Shown: piece after piece, positions 1 through 8,001 of the stretch
Position numbering within the stretch: the stretch's first letter is position 1
Layout of the letters: every line of letters begins with the position of its first letter
Assembly (NCBI GenBank): GCA_963678465.1
Contig: OY782858.1
Location: forward strand, 310,001 to 374,000
Direction: 5' to 3'
DNA length: 64,000 nucleotides
Source: Paludibacter sp963678465
Lineage (GTDB): Bacteria; Bacteroidota; Bacteroidia; Bacteroidales; Paludibacteraceae
Notes under the pieces: generated by a model
Databases searched by the model: none
The model's input: the letters and a program-made list of their open reading frames with translations, nothing else
Told to the model about the DNA's origin: nothing
Position numbers and translations under genes: made by a program

Positions 1-1
1 A

Positions 2-148
2 AAACTGATTAAGAAAGTAGTAAAGGGTATGTTACCAAAGAATAAGTTAGGTGCAAAACTTTTGGGTAATTTATATGTATTCGGCGGTGCTGAACACAAT
101 ATGCAAGCTCAACAACCAAAACAAATCGATTTAAACACACTTAAATAA
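2..148 (+). CDS. rplM: 50S ribosomal protein L13, C-terminal part (cut by window edge)
   Basis: An open frame enters from the left edge and stops with TAA at 146-148, leaving 48 residues. It contains the L13 C-terminal pattern of a basic VKGMLPKNKLG segment followed by LYVFGGAEHNMQAQQP. L13 is a structural protein of the large ribosomal subunit. The next gene, rpsI, starts 5 bases after the stop, which is the usual rplM-rpsI operon arrangement. The start lies outside the window. Confidence 0.95.
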   Translation, partial: KLIKKVVKGMLPKNKLGAKLLGNLYVFGGAEHNMQAQQPKQIDLNTLK

Positions 149-153
149 TCAAT

Positions 154-540
154 ATGGAAGTTATAAATGCCTTAGGAAGAAGAAAAGCAGCTGTTGCCCG
201 CGTTTTCGTAAGCGAAGGAAGTGGTAAAATCACCATCAACAAACGTGATCTTACTGTTTATTTTCCATCACCACTTTTGCAATATGTTGTTAAACAACCA
301 TTGAACAAATTAGGTGTTGCTGAAAAATACGATATTAAAGTAAATCTCGATGGAGGTGGCTTTAATGGTCAGGCTGGTGCGTTGCGTTTGGCAATTGCAC
401 GTGCGTTGGTAAAAATCAATGCTGAAGATAAATCTGCATTGAAATCGGAAGGTTTCATGACTCGTGACCCACGTGAAGTGGAACGTAAGAAACCGGGACA
501 ACCAAAAGCACGCAAGAGATTCCAGTTCTCGAAACGCTAA
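154..540 (+). CDS. rpsI: 30S ribosomal protein S9
   Basis: The 128-residue product matches S9 in length and content. It begins with NALGRRKAAVARV, carries GGGFNGQAGALRLAIARAL in the middle and ends in the strongly basic KARKRFQFSKR tail, which in S9 reaches the P-site tRNA in the ribosome. It lies 5 bases after rplM and is surely co-transcribed with it. A palindromic repeat occupies the gap to rpsB. Confidence 0.97.
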   Translation: MEVINALGRRKAAVARVFVSEGSGKITINKRDLTVYFPSPLLQYVVKQPLNKLGVAEKYDIKVNLDGGGFNGQAGALRLAIARALVKINAEDKSALKSEGFMTRDPREVERKKPGQPKARKRFQFSKR

Positions 541-545
541 AATTA

Positions 546-634
546 TTTACCATTTTTCTATTTACAATTTACCATTTTGCTACGCGGCTTAATTCGCAAA
601 CAGTAAATGGTAAATGAATAAATAGTAAATGGTT
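546..634. repeat. Inverted repeat of TTACCATTTAC-type sequence between rpsI and rpsB
   Basis: Left arm about 546-578 and right arm about 601-634 are imperfect reverse complements built from the motifs ATTTACCATTT and AAATGGTAAAT, with a short GC-richer loop (gctacgcggc). A second element with the same motifs lies between rpsB and tsf at 1586-1671. Both sit just after a stop codon. They look like members of a dispersed intergenic repeat family that would fold as long RNA hairpins. The function, if any, is unknown. Confidence 0.7.
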
Positions 635-646
635 AGGTTTAGTATC

Positions 647-690
647 TAAATTTGCAGGACTCATAGACACTGGATGGCTACCTGCAAATT
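647..690 (+). promoter_or_regulatory. Likely rpsB promoter -7 element overlapping a perfect 10-bp inverted repeat
   Basis: TAAATTTGC at 647-655 matches the Bacteroidota -7 consensus TAnnTTTG. No TTG is found 19 bases upstream. AATTTGCAGG (649-658) and CCTGCAAATT (681-690) form a perfect 10-bp inverted repeat with a 22-base loop. If transcription starts a few bases after the -7 element, only part of the left arm is transcribed, so the repeat may be a DNA operator. If transcription comes from rpsI, it could be an RNA hairpin in the S2 leader. The sequence alone does not decide. Confidence 0.5.
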
Positions 691-734
691 GAATTCTGAA
701 AAAAGAAGAAAGTAAACAAATTAAAAAAACAAAA

Positions 735-1568
735 ATGTCAAGAACAAATTTTGAACAATTATTAGAAGCTGGTTGCCACTTTGGTCACCTGAAACGCAAA
801 TGGAATCCCGCTATGGCTCCCTACATTTTTATGGAGCGTAACGATATCCACATTATCGATTTGCACAAAACAGTGGTTAAAGTTGATGAAGCTGCCGCAG
901 CTTTGAAAAATATCGCTAAATCAGGACGTAAAGTTCTTTTTGTAGCTACTAAAAAACAAGCCAAGGATGTTGTTGCTGAAAGAGCACTGTCAGTTGGAAT
1001 GCCTTATATTACAGAACGCTGGGCTGGTGGTATGTTAACCAACTTCCCAACTATTCGTAAAGCGGTAAAAAAAATGACGACAATCGATAAGATGGCAACC
1101 GATGGTACTTTCGAAAATATGTCGAAACGAGAAAAGCTTCAGATTTCGCGTCAACGTGAGAAACTGGAAAAGAACTTAGGTTCTATTGCAGATTTAACTC
1201 GTTTACCATCTGCTCTTTTCGTTGTTGATGTAATGAAAGAACACATTGCAGTTTTGGAAGCACAACGTTTGGGTATTCCTGTATTCGGTATTGTTGATAC
1301 AAATTCAAATCCAAACGGAATTGACTTTATTATTCCTGCTAACGATGATGCCACTAAATCAGTAGACGTAATCCTAACAGCTATGATTGAAGCAATTCAG
1401 GAAGGACTTGAAGAACGTAAAGTTGAGAAAGTGGATACTGAAGCATCGGAAGTGCCTGTAGCAAAAGAAAAAAAATCGCGCATCAACAAACGCCCACGCA
1501 CTCACAAAGAGGATGAAGAAGCGTTGAACGCGAACGTAGTGAAAAAATTCATCAAGGAAGAAGAATAA
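735..1568 (+). CDS. rpsB: 30S ribosomal protein S2
   Basis: The 277-residue protein carries S2 hallmarks: LLEAGCHFGHLKRKWNP near the N-terminus, VLFVATKKQAKD, ERWAGGMLTNFPTIRK in the centre, and GIPVFGIVDTNSNP with IIPANDDATKSV toward the end. The C-terminal extension of about 45 lysine/glutamate-rich residues is longer than in E. coli S2, which I understand to be common in Bacteroidetes. The gene lies upstream of tsf in the conserved rpsB-tsf order. Confidence 0.97.
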   Translation: MSRTNFEQLLEAGCHFGHLKRKWNPAMAPYIFMERNDIHIIDLHKTVVKVDEAAAALKNIAKSGRKVLFVATKKQAKDVVAERALSVGMPYITERWAGGMLTNFPTIRKAVKKMTTIDKMATDGTFENMSKREKLQISRQREKLEKNLGSIADLTRLPSALFVVDVMKEHIAVLEAQRLGIPVFGIVDTNSNPNGIDFIIPANDDATKSVDVILTAMIEAIQEGLEERKVEKVDTEASEVPVAKEKKSRINKRPRTHKEDEEALNANVVKKFIKEEE

Positions 1569-1585
1569 ATTCATATACGATTTTT

Positions 1586-1671
1586 CATTTACTATTTACC
1601 ATTTACAGTTTTGAAAAGATACGGTTAATTTTCGTATTTAATCAAATAGTAAATGGTAAATTGTCAAATGG
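1586..1671. repeat. Second inverted repeat of the TTACCATTTAC type, between rpsB and tsf
   Basis: The arms lie at about 1586-1616 (catttactatttaccattt) and 1644-1671 (tagtaaatggtaaattg) around a spacer. The motif set is shared with the element at 546-634. It sits between the rpsB stop and the tsf start, so in a read-through transcript it would form a long AU-rich hairpin. Confidence 0.65.
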
Positions 1672-1713
1672 CTTATAAACTAATTGTACATTAAACTTAT
1701 AAATAAAGATATT

Positions 1714-2712
1714 ATGGCAGTAACAATGGCAGAAATTTCGAAATTGCGTACCATGACCGGAGCCGGAATGATGGATTGCAAAAATGCTTTGACTGAAGCA
1801 GAAAACGATTTCGAAAAAGCAATTGAGATTATTCGTAAAAAAGGACAGGCAGTAGCTGCAAAACGCAGCGATCGTGCAGCTTCCGAAGGTTGCGTGTTGG
1901 CCGAAGCTAAAGATGGCTTTGCAGCCATTATAGCACTGAAATGTGAAACCGATTTCGTGGCTAAAAATGCTGATTTCATTGCACTTACAAAATCAATTCT
2001 TGATGCAGCAATGAACGCTAAAGCAAATTCATTAGAAGCTGTGAAAGCATTGACTATTGATGGACGTACTATCGGTGAATTAGTTATCGATCGTTCGGGT
2101 GTTACCGGCGAAAAAATGGAACTTGATTACTACGAATTTGTTGAAGGAGGTTCTACTTCGGCTTATATTCACCCCGGAAATAAATTGGCTACAGTGGTTG
2201 CATTTGCTGAAGAAAACGCAGGACACGAAATTATACGTGGCGTAGCAATGCACATTGCAGCAATGTCGCCTGTGGCTATTGATGAATCAGCAATACCTCA
2301 AAAAGTAAAAGACAATGAACTTGCAGTGGCTGTTGAAAAAACAAAAACCGAACTTGTTGCAAAAGAAGTTGAAGTTGCATTGAAAAAAGCCGGCATAAAC
2401 CCTGCTCACGTTGATAGCGAAGCCCATATTGAATCAAATATGTCAAAAGGATGGATTACTGCTGAGGTGGCTGCAAAAGCACGTGAAATAATAGAAACGG
2501 TTACTGCAGAAAAATCAGCTTCTTTACCAGAACAGAAAGTAAACAGCATTGCTGCCGGACGTATGGCAAAATTCTTTAAAGAATTTACTCTTTTAGAACA
2601 AAAGTACGAAGGAGGCAGTGAAGAAGCTGGGAAAATTACAGTAAAAGAACTGCTTGCAAAAAAACAGTTGACTTGTGTAGGTTTCAAACGCGTAACTTTG
2701 AATCAGGAATAA
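1714..2712 (+). CDS. tsf: Elongation factor Ts
   Basis: EF-Ts is the nucleotide exchange factor for EF-Tu. The N-terminal UBA-like domain (about residues 5-45) contains LRTMTGAGMMDCKNAL, and the core has the family motif KCETDFVAKNADF. With the ATG at 1714 the product is 332 residues and begins MAVTMAEISK, as in other Bacteroidales. An in-frame ATG at 1684 would add ten unconserved residues and is rejected. A terminator follows at 2765-2800. Confidence 0.95.
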   Translation: MAVTMAEISKLRTMTGAGMMDCKNALTEAENDFEKAIEIIRKKGQAVAAKRSDRAASEGCVLAEAKDGFAAIIALKCETDFVAKNADFIALTKSILDAAMNAKANSLEAVKALTIDGRTIGELVIDRSGVTGEKMELDYYEFVEGGSTSAYIHPGNKLATVVAFAEENAGHEIIRGVAMHIAAMSPVAIDESAIPQKVKDNELAVAVEKTKTELVAKEVEVALKKAGINPAHVDSEAHIESNMSKGWITAEVAAKAREIIETVTAEKSASLPEQKVNSIAAGRMAKFFKEFTLLEQKYEGGSEEAGKITVKELLAKKQLTCVGFKRVTLNQE

Positions 2713-2764
2713 AAAACGATATTTTGCTGATATTTGATTTTCAAATTCAGAAATAAATATATTG

Positions 2765-2800
2765 AAAAACTTTGGGGCTTTTGTCTCAAAGTTTTTTTTT
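2765..2800 (+). terminator. Rho-independent terminator after tsf
   Basis: AAAAACTTTGGG pairs with CTCAAAGTTTTT around a short ttttgt loop and runs into a stretch of ten T residues. It closes the translation operon and separates it from the pqqD-like operon. Confidence 0.85.
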
Positions 2801-2887
2801 GTCTTAACCGGCTGTACGGAAATTAAAGTTGCTTTTTTGTAAAGCTTATGTAATCCTGTTTTTTGCTTAGAATTTTAAAAAAAAACT

Positions 2888-2895
2888 TATCTTTG
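2888..2895 (+). promoter_or_regulatory. Candidate -7 element for the PqqD/kinase/exporter operon
   Basis: TATCTTTG fits TAnnTTTG and lies 46 bases before the ATG at 2942. A TTTTG sits at 2861-2865, but the spacer is 22 rather than 19, so the -33 match is imperfect. It is the only plausible promoter between the tsf terminator and the operon. Confidence 0.45.
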
Positions 2896-2941
2896 TGCTG
2901 TTAGCTAAAAAATAAAACAACTTATATCATCAATATATTTT

Positions 2942-3220
2942 ATGGAAATAGAATCTCTTTTTCAACTGAAATCAAAATTTGTGACCCGTGAAGTGGGAAA
3001 TGAGTTGATAGTAGTTCCTTTAAGTGCTAATGTAGCGCAGATGAACGAATTGTTTACCCTGAACGAAACAGCAAAAGTGATATGGGAAAATTTGAACGAA
3101 GGTATCGATATGCCAACTCTAATTCAGACGATTACCGATACTTTTGATATAGATAAATACACTGCCGAAAAGGATATAGAGTTATTTCTGCAACGTTTGG
3201 AATCCATGTTGAAAAAATAA
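2942..3220 (+). CDS. PqqD-like (RRE-type) peptide-chaperone domain protein
   Basis: The 92-residue protein has the PqqD pattern: an N-terminal strand region (KSKFVTREVGNELIVVPL), then FTLNETAKVIWENLNEG, which resembles the 'LN..g..IW..l' motif, and a C-terminal winged-helix-like segment ending DIELFLQRLESM. PqqD-family proteins bind leader peptides of ribosomal peptides and present them to modifying enzymes. It starts a tight operon, with the next gene 7 bases downstream. The family assignment is fairly secure. The peptide-binding role is inferred from family and neighbours. Confidence 0.8.
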   Translation: MEIESLFQLKSKFVTREVGNELIVVPLSANVAQMNELFTLNETAKVIWENLNEGIDMPTLIQTITDTFDIDKYTAEKDIELFLQRLESMLKK

Positions 3221-3227
3221 GAAAACA

Positions 3228-4100
3228 ATGGCTGCACAAACGAAATCTATCAGTTTGGTTATTGCCGGATTCAGTATTCGGCTTTTTTCGGACCGTGAAA
3301 TACAACTCGAGGCTGGTTATCTGCCTTTTGTAGAAACACTAGACGTGGCTGAACCCGATTTTACAGTTCATTGTATAGAACATATGTCCGGGATAGATTT
3401 AGATGCTTCTGATCTCTTGTTTCAGGCCGAAAATGAATTTCAGAAATTTTATTCAGTTTATAGCGCAGGAAGTCAATTGGCATTTGTAATTTACAATCAG
3501 CAAACAAATAACGAGATTCAGCAAATTGCTTTTTTAGACGAAAGTTTTAAGCACTGGACGGTTCATTGTGAAGTTGTAAATGGTTTGTTTCTACCGCTTC
3601 GTTATCCTATGGGGCCTATCATTATGCACTATATTACGCTCAAAACCAATGCGGTGATGATGCATGCTTCTTGCGCCTTCGATGGAACGAAAGCGCGTTT
3701 GTTTACAGGTTTCTCCGGGGCTGGTAAAAGTACTATGTCTATGCTTTGGTCGAAGGTTGGAAATCAAATAATTAACGACGATCGTTTGATAGTGCGTAAA
3801 CAAGAAGGTGTTTTTTTTGTGTATAATACGCCTATGTATTACAAAGATATTCCTAAAAAAGCGCCTTTGTCGTCTATTTTTCTTATAAGTCATTCTCCTG
3901 AAAACAGAATAAAAAATCTTTCAGGCGCTATATCCATAAGTCGCGTAATGGCTTTTAGTATTCAGAACAATTTCGACCGTCGGTTTATTGAAGGCAGGCT
4001 GGATTTGTTCACAGAACTGTGTTCGCAAGTCGGGGTATACGAACTTGGATTTGTACCCGATGAAAGTGTTGTTAACTTTGTTCTGGCCAATGAACAATGA
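3228..4100 (+). CDS. HPr-kinase/PEPCK-like P-loop protein
   Basis: The 290-residue protein has a Walker A motif GFSGAGKST at about residues 160-168, preceded by MMHASCAF and followed by NDDRLIV. This layout is typical of the HPr-kinase-like family found beside PqqD proteins and in some lasso-peptide clusters. Known relatives there phosphorylate a peptide residue, while others are uncharacterised. The N-terminal half (residues 1-130) is unassigned. The gene follows the PqqD-like gene by 7 bases and overlaps the next start by 11 bases (ATG at 4090). The kinase class is well supported by the motifs; the substrate is unknown. Confidence 0.7.
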   Translation: MAAQTKSISLVIAGFSIRLFSDREIQLEAGYLPFVETLDVAEPDFTVHCIEHMSGIDLDASDLLFQAENEFQKFYSVYSAGSQLAFVIYNQQTNNEIQQIAFLDESFKHWTVHCEVVNGLFLPLRYPMGPIIMHYITLKTNAVMMHASCAFDGTKARLFTGFSGAGKSTMSMLWSKVGNQIINDDRLIVRKQEGVFFVYNTPMYYKDIPKKAPLSSIFLISHSPENRIKNLSGAISISRVMAFSIQNNFDRRFIEGRLDLFTELCSQVGVYELGFVPDESVVNFVLANEQ

Positions 4101-6327
4101 ATTGATAAATAAGCAATCGATTGTTGATTTTGCTGAATCAATTTTAGAGAGCAATCATACGGTGAGCATCCGAATGACTGGTTACAGCATGTATCCTGCA
4201 CTCCGCCCCGGCGATATCGGTCATATCGAAAAATGTGTCCCGAATGAAATTAAAGTTGGTGATATTATTGTTTTCAAATATCGCGAAAAATTGATAGCAC
4301 ACCGCCTTGTGACTATAAATATTAACGATGTAAGAACATTTGTTGCCAAAGGAGATAAAAATAAATTCTCTGACCCTCCGTTCGCCGCTGATGCTTTTGT
4401 CGGAAAAATAACTTCGTTCGAACGCAAAGGAAGAAAAATATCAATCGATAGTTTTGGAATGAGCGTTTTTCGATACCTTGCTTTACACTTTTCGAAACCG
4501 GCTATTGCCTTCTATGATTTTGATTTAAAAATCAAACAGAAAATTAAATCGTTATTTTCAAATCTTCTGTCGGTAGAAAGCAATCTGAATATTATTTCCA
4601 AAGGTTCTGGTAAACTATTTTCGATTAACTCAATAATTTCTATTTTGCAGGGAATTATTCCTTTTGCAATGATTGTACTTATTAAATTGCTTGTCGATGA
4701 ACTTACTGCGTCCTCTCTGCGTGATTCACAGCAACAGTACCTTTTTATAGCTATGTTGGCAGGTACGGCATTTGTTTTTTTGCTGAATTTGTTGCTTGCC
4801 GAGCTACGAACTTATTATTCCGAAAAGCTGTCGCAGTCAGTTACCCGACACGTTTATTCACTTCTTCAGGCAAAACACAGCGTTCTCGACTTGTCGAACT
4901 ACGAAAATCCCGAAAAGCAGGACAGTTTGCATCGCGCTGTACAGGAAGCATCATTCCGTCCCGTAAAAATTCTGAATGCTTTGCTCACCGGGATAAAAGC
5001 TTCGGCTTCGGTGCTCTTTCTGCTCGTTCTTTTTGCAAGCATACGTTGGTACCTGGTGCTGATACTTGTGTTTGCTGTGTTGCCCGACGTATATGTGCGC
5101 CTAAAATATTCGAGGAGGCTTTACAAGCTTAAAGACTCGCAAAGCACCAAAGAACGTGAAATGTATTACTATAATCGCATCCTGACTGGGTTTCCTTTTG
5201 CCAAAGAGCTGAAACTTTTCGGATTTTTGGATTTTTTTCAGCAACGCTTCAATAAAACCCAACAAAGAATTTTTGAAGAAAAAATTGAACTTCGAAAATC
5301 AGAACTCCGATTAAGTGTTCTTTCGCAGACTTTTGCGGTAGTTTTAATTTTCGCGAGTTTAGGATTTATTTCATTTCTGAAAATAAATGGCGCCATATCA
5401 ATAGGTACAGTTGTTTTATTTTTCTTTGCTTTCCAACGTGGGTATTCGGTGCTCAATGACTTTTTCCGTTCGCTTACTCAAATCATCGAAGACAATACTT
5501 TTTTGAAAGATTTTATTCAGTTTCTCCATCTTCCTGAAAGTAACGATGTCGCTACATCTGAAGTTGATTTTTCGTTGAAGAATGAAATCAGGTTCAAAAA
5601 TGTAAGTTTCAGGTACGAAGCCAGTGAGCGTAATGCATTAAAAAATATAAATCTAGTATTGCCAGCCGGAAAAACTATTGCATTTGTAGGTGCTAATGGT
5701 TCGGGGAAAACCACACTGATTAAATTGTTATGCGGATTTTACAAGCCTCATCAAGGGTGCATTACTTTTGATGGCAAAGATATAAATGAATTAGGGCAGA
5801 GAAAAATTCTTGAAAATATAAGTGCTGTTTTTCAGGATTTTGTGCTTTATAATATACCGGCCATAGATAATCTGGCTTTAGGAGATGTAAAGAAAATTCC
5901 GGATAAAGAAAGGATAAGAAAAGCCGCTCAGGCTGCTGGTATTGACGATGTACTTGACCGATTACCTCATGGTTACGATACTTTGCTTGGAAATCTTTTT
6001 AAAGGCGGCGAGGAACTAAGTATTGGTCAGTGGCAAAAAATGGCGGTGGCCAGGGCTTTCTATCGCGATGCGCCGTTGCTGTTGATGGATGAACCATCGA
6101 GTGCATTGGATGCCGCTTCAGAATTGCAAATGATTAAAAGTCTCCAACAATTGTCGAGCAATAAAACGGCTGTCATTGTAAGTCATCGACTCACTACCAT
6201 TCAGTGGGCTGATTTAATTTATTTGTTCCACGAAGGCGAAATTATTGAGTCGGGTGATCACAAGGAACTCATGACCTTGAAAGGAAAATACTTCGATTTA
6301 TTCCAAACTGTTAACTCAACGCTGTGA
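4090..6327 (+). CDS. Fusion of S26/S24-type signal-peptidase-like domain with ABC exporter
   Basis: The ATG at 4090, overlapping the previous gene, gives 745 residues. Residues 1-110 resemble an S26-type peptidase: GYSMYP with candidate nucleophile Ser33, AHRLV with His71, and KGDKNKFSDPP with Asp95. This Ser-His-Asp set recalls SipW/ER-type signal peptidases. Residues of about 180-480 form an ABC exporter membrane domain. The C-terminal ATPase has Walker A GANGSGKTT (about 534), signature LSIGQ (about 643), Walker B LLLMDEP (about 662) and H-loop SHR. No C39 peptidase domain is seen. The simplest reading is a cleave-and-export transporter for a modified peptide, but no precursor gene is visible nearby. 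An earlier in-frame ATG at 3988 lies inside the upstream gene and is rejected. Confidence 0.8.
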   Translation: MNNELINKQSIVDFAESILESNHTVSIRMTGYSMYPALRPGDIGHIEKCVPNEIKVGDIIVFKYREKLIAHRLVTININDVRTFVAKGDKNKFSDPPFAADAFVGKITSFERKGRKISIDSFGMSVFRYLALHFSKPAIAFYDFDLKIKQKIKSLFSNLLSVESNLNIISKGSGKLFSINSIISILQGIIPFAMIVLIKLLVDELTASSLRDSQQQYLFIAMLAGTAFVFLLNLLLAELRTYYSEKLSQSVTRHVYSLLQAKHSVLDLSNYENPEKQDSLHRAVQEASFRPVKILNALLTGIKASASVLFLLVLFASIRWYLVLILVFAVLPDVYVRLKYSRRLYKLKDSQSTKEREMYYYNRILTGFPFAKELKLFGFLDFFQQRFNKTQQRIFEEKIELRKSELRLSVLSQTFAVVLIFASLGFISFLKINGAISIGTVVLFFFAFQRGYSVLNDFFRSLTQIIEDNTFLKDFIQFLHLPESNDVATSEVDFSLKNEIRFKNVSFRYEASERNALKNINLVLPAGKTIAFVGANGSGKTTLIKLLCGFYKPHQGCITFDGKDINELGQRKILENISAVFQDFVLYNIPAIDNLALGDVKKIPDKERIRKAAQAAGIDDVLDRLPHGYDTLLGNLFKGGEELSIGQWQKMAVARAFYRDAPLLLMDEPSSALDAASELQMIKSLQQLSSNKTAVIVSHRLTTIQWADLIYLFHEGEIIESGDHKELMTLKGKYFDLFQTVNSTL

Positions 6328-6364
6328 TTGTTTATCCTTTTTTTTAGCATTTCAAATTTATTCA

Positions 6365-6395
6365 TTGAGAATATATGTTTTTTGCGTAAATTTGC
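6365..6395 (+). promoter_or_regulatory. Promoter of gltX (TTG-N19-TAnnTTTG)
   Basis: TTG at 6365-6367, a spacer of exactly 19 bases and TAAATTTGC at 6387-6395 match the primary sigma factor consensus of Bacteroidota. The gltX ATG lies 40 bases downstream. Confidence 0.8.
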
Positions 6396-6434
6396 AACTG
6401 CTTGCAGTAGGCAAGTTCTAAATTTTTTATCAAA

Positions 6435-7961
6435 ATGAACAGAAGAGTCAGAGTGCGATTTGCACCCAGTCCCACAGGACCTTTACATATTGGCGGCGTA
6501 CGTACCGCTTTGTATAATTACCTTTTTGCAAAACAAAATGGAGGTGATATGCTTTTGCGTATCGAGGACACCGATTCGGCACGCTTTGTGCCCGGCGCCG
6601 AGGATTATATTGTTGAAGCACTTAATTGGTTGGGAATTACGATTGACGAAGGAGTTGGAGTGAAGTTACCAGGGAAACATGCGCCCTACCGTCAGAGCGA
6701 GCGTAAAGCAATATATCGGAAATATGTAGGCCAATTGCTCGATGCCGGTCTGGCTTATATCGCTTTTGATACACCCGTCGATTTGGAAGCTAAACGTGCC
6801 GAAATTGCCAATTTTCAATACGATGCCAAAACACGTGGATTGATGGCCAATTCGTTGACATTACCAGCAGATGAAGTGAAAACGCGCATCGAACGTGGTG
6901 AACAATACGTGGTGCGTATTAAAATTGAACCGAATGAAGAAGTTAAAGTACATGATTTAATTCGTGGAGAGGTGGTTATCAACTCATCTGTCATCGACGA
7001 TAAAGTTCTGTTCAAATCGTCCGACGAATTACCGACTTATCACTTGGCCAACGTTGTGGATGATTATTTGATGGAAATTTCGCATGTGATTCGCGGCGAA
7101 GAATGGCTACCATCGGCTCCACTTCATGTTTTACTTTACCGTTATCTGGGTTGGACTGATGTTATGCCCGAATTTGCACATTTACCGCTGTTGCTGAAAC
7201 CGGATGGAAATGGAAAATTGAGCAAACGTGATGGTGATCGCCTCGGTTTTCCTGTTTTCCCAATGAACTGGAAAGACGCTAAAACAGCTGAAACTTCATC
7301 GGGTTATCGCGAAGCTGGTTATTTTCCCGAAGCTGTTGTTAATTTTCTTGCGTTGCTGGGTTGGAACAGTGGAACCGAGCAGGAAATTTTTTCGATGCAG
7401 GAACTGATTGAGTTGTTCAGCCTCGACCGTGTCAGTAAAAGTGGAGCGAAATTCGATTATGAAAAAGGAAAATGGTTCAATCACAAATATCTGCAAAGTA
7501 AACCGTTGGAAGAAGTAGCCGATTTGTTTCAGCATATTCTGATTGAGAAAGACATAGTTGAAGATTCGGAAAAAGTGAAGAAAATTGTGAATTTGGTACG
7601 CGAACGTGCTAACTTCATTACCGATTTATGGGAACAGTCTTCGTTCTTCTTTATTGCTCCTACGACTTATGACGAAAAAACAGTGAAAAAGCGCTGGAAA
7701 GACGAAACTCCCGAGCAAATGCAGGAACTTATTCAATTGTTGGATGGGATAGAATATTTTAGTGTGGAAAATACCGAAGAAATTGTAAAAGAATGGATTG
7801 CTGCCAAAGGATATAATATGGGTGGAATTATGAACGCTTTCCGTTTGTCGATCGTGGGCGAAGGAAAAGGGCCACACATGTTCGATATTATTTCTTTAAT
7901 CGGGAAACAGGAAACCATTGCGAGGCTGCAAAAAGCAATTGAAGTTTTGCCTTTGAATTAA
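6435..7961 (+). CDS. gltX: Glutamate-tRNA ligase
   Basis: A class I aminoacyl-tRNA synthetase of 508 residues. The N-terminus RFAPSPTGPLHIGGVRTALY holds the HIGH-type motif (about residues 9-20), RIEDTDSARF follows, and the KMSKS-type motif appears as KLSKRDG at about 261-267. Length and architecture fit bacterial GluRS, which charges tRNA-Glu in the cytosol. It has its own promoter at 6365-6395. Confidence 0.97.
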   Translation: MNRRVRVRFAPSPTGPLHIGGVRTALYNYLFAKQNGGDMLLRIEDTDSARFVPGAEDYIVEALNWLGITIDEGVGVKLPGKHAPYRQSERKAIYRKYVGQLLDAGLAYIAFDTPVDLEAKRAEIANFQYDAKTRGLMANSLTLPADEVKTRIERGEQYVVRIKIEPNEEVKVHDLIRGEVVINSSVIDDKVLFKSSDELPTYHLANVVDDYLMEISHVIRGEEWLPSAPLHVLLYRYLGWTDVMPEFAHLPLLLKPDGNGKLSKRDGDRLGFPVFPMNWKDAKTAETSSGYREAGYFPEAVVNFLALLGWNSGTEQEIFSMQELIELFSLDRVSKSGAKFDYEKGKWFNHKYLQSKPLEEVADLFQHILIEKDIVEDSEKVKKIVNLVRERANFITDLWEQSSFFFIAPTTYDEKTVKKRWKDETPEQMQELIQLLDGIEYFSVENTEEIVKEWIAAKGYNMGGIMNAFRLSIVGEGKGPHMFDIISLIGKQETIARLQKAIEVLPLN

Positions 7962-8001
7962 TCCACCAGACATAATTGTAACCTTAATTATCCGACGGAA
8001 A

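Noticed and set aside
3988..4089. N-terminal extension of the peptidase-ABC protein
   Set aside because: It lies wholly inside the upstream kinase-like gene in another frame. The peptidase domain begins right after the ATG at 4090.
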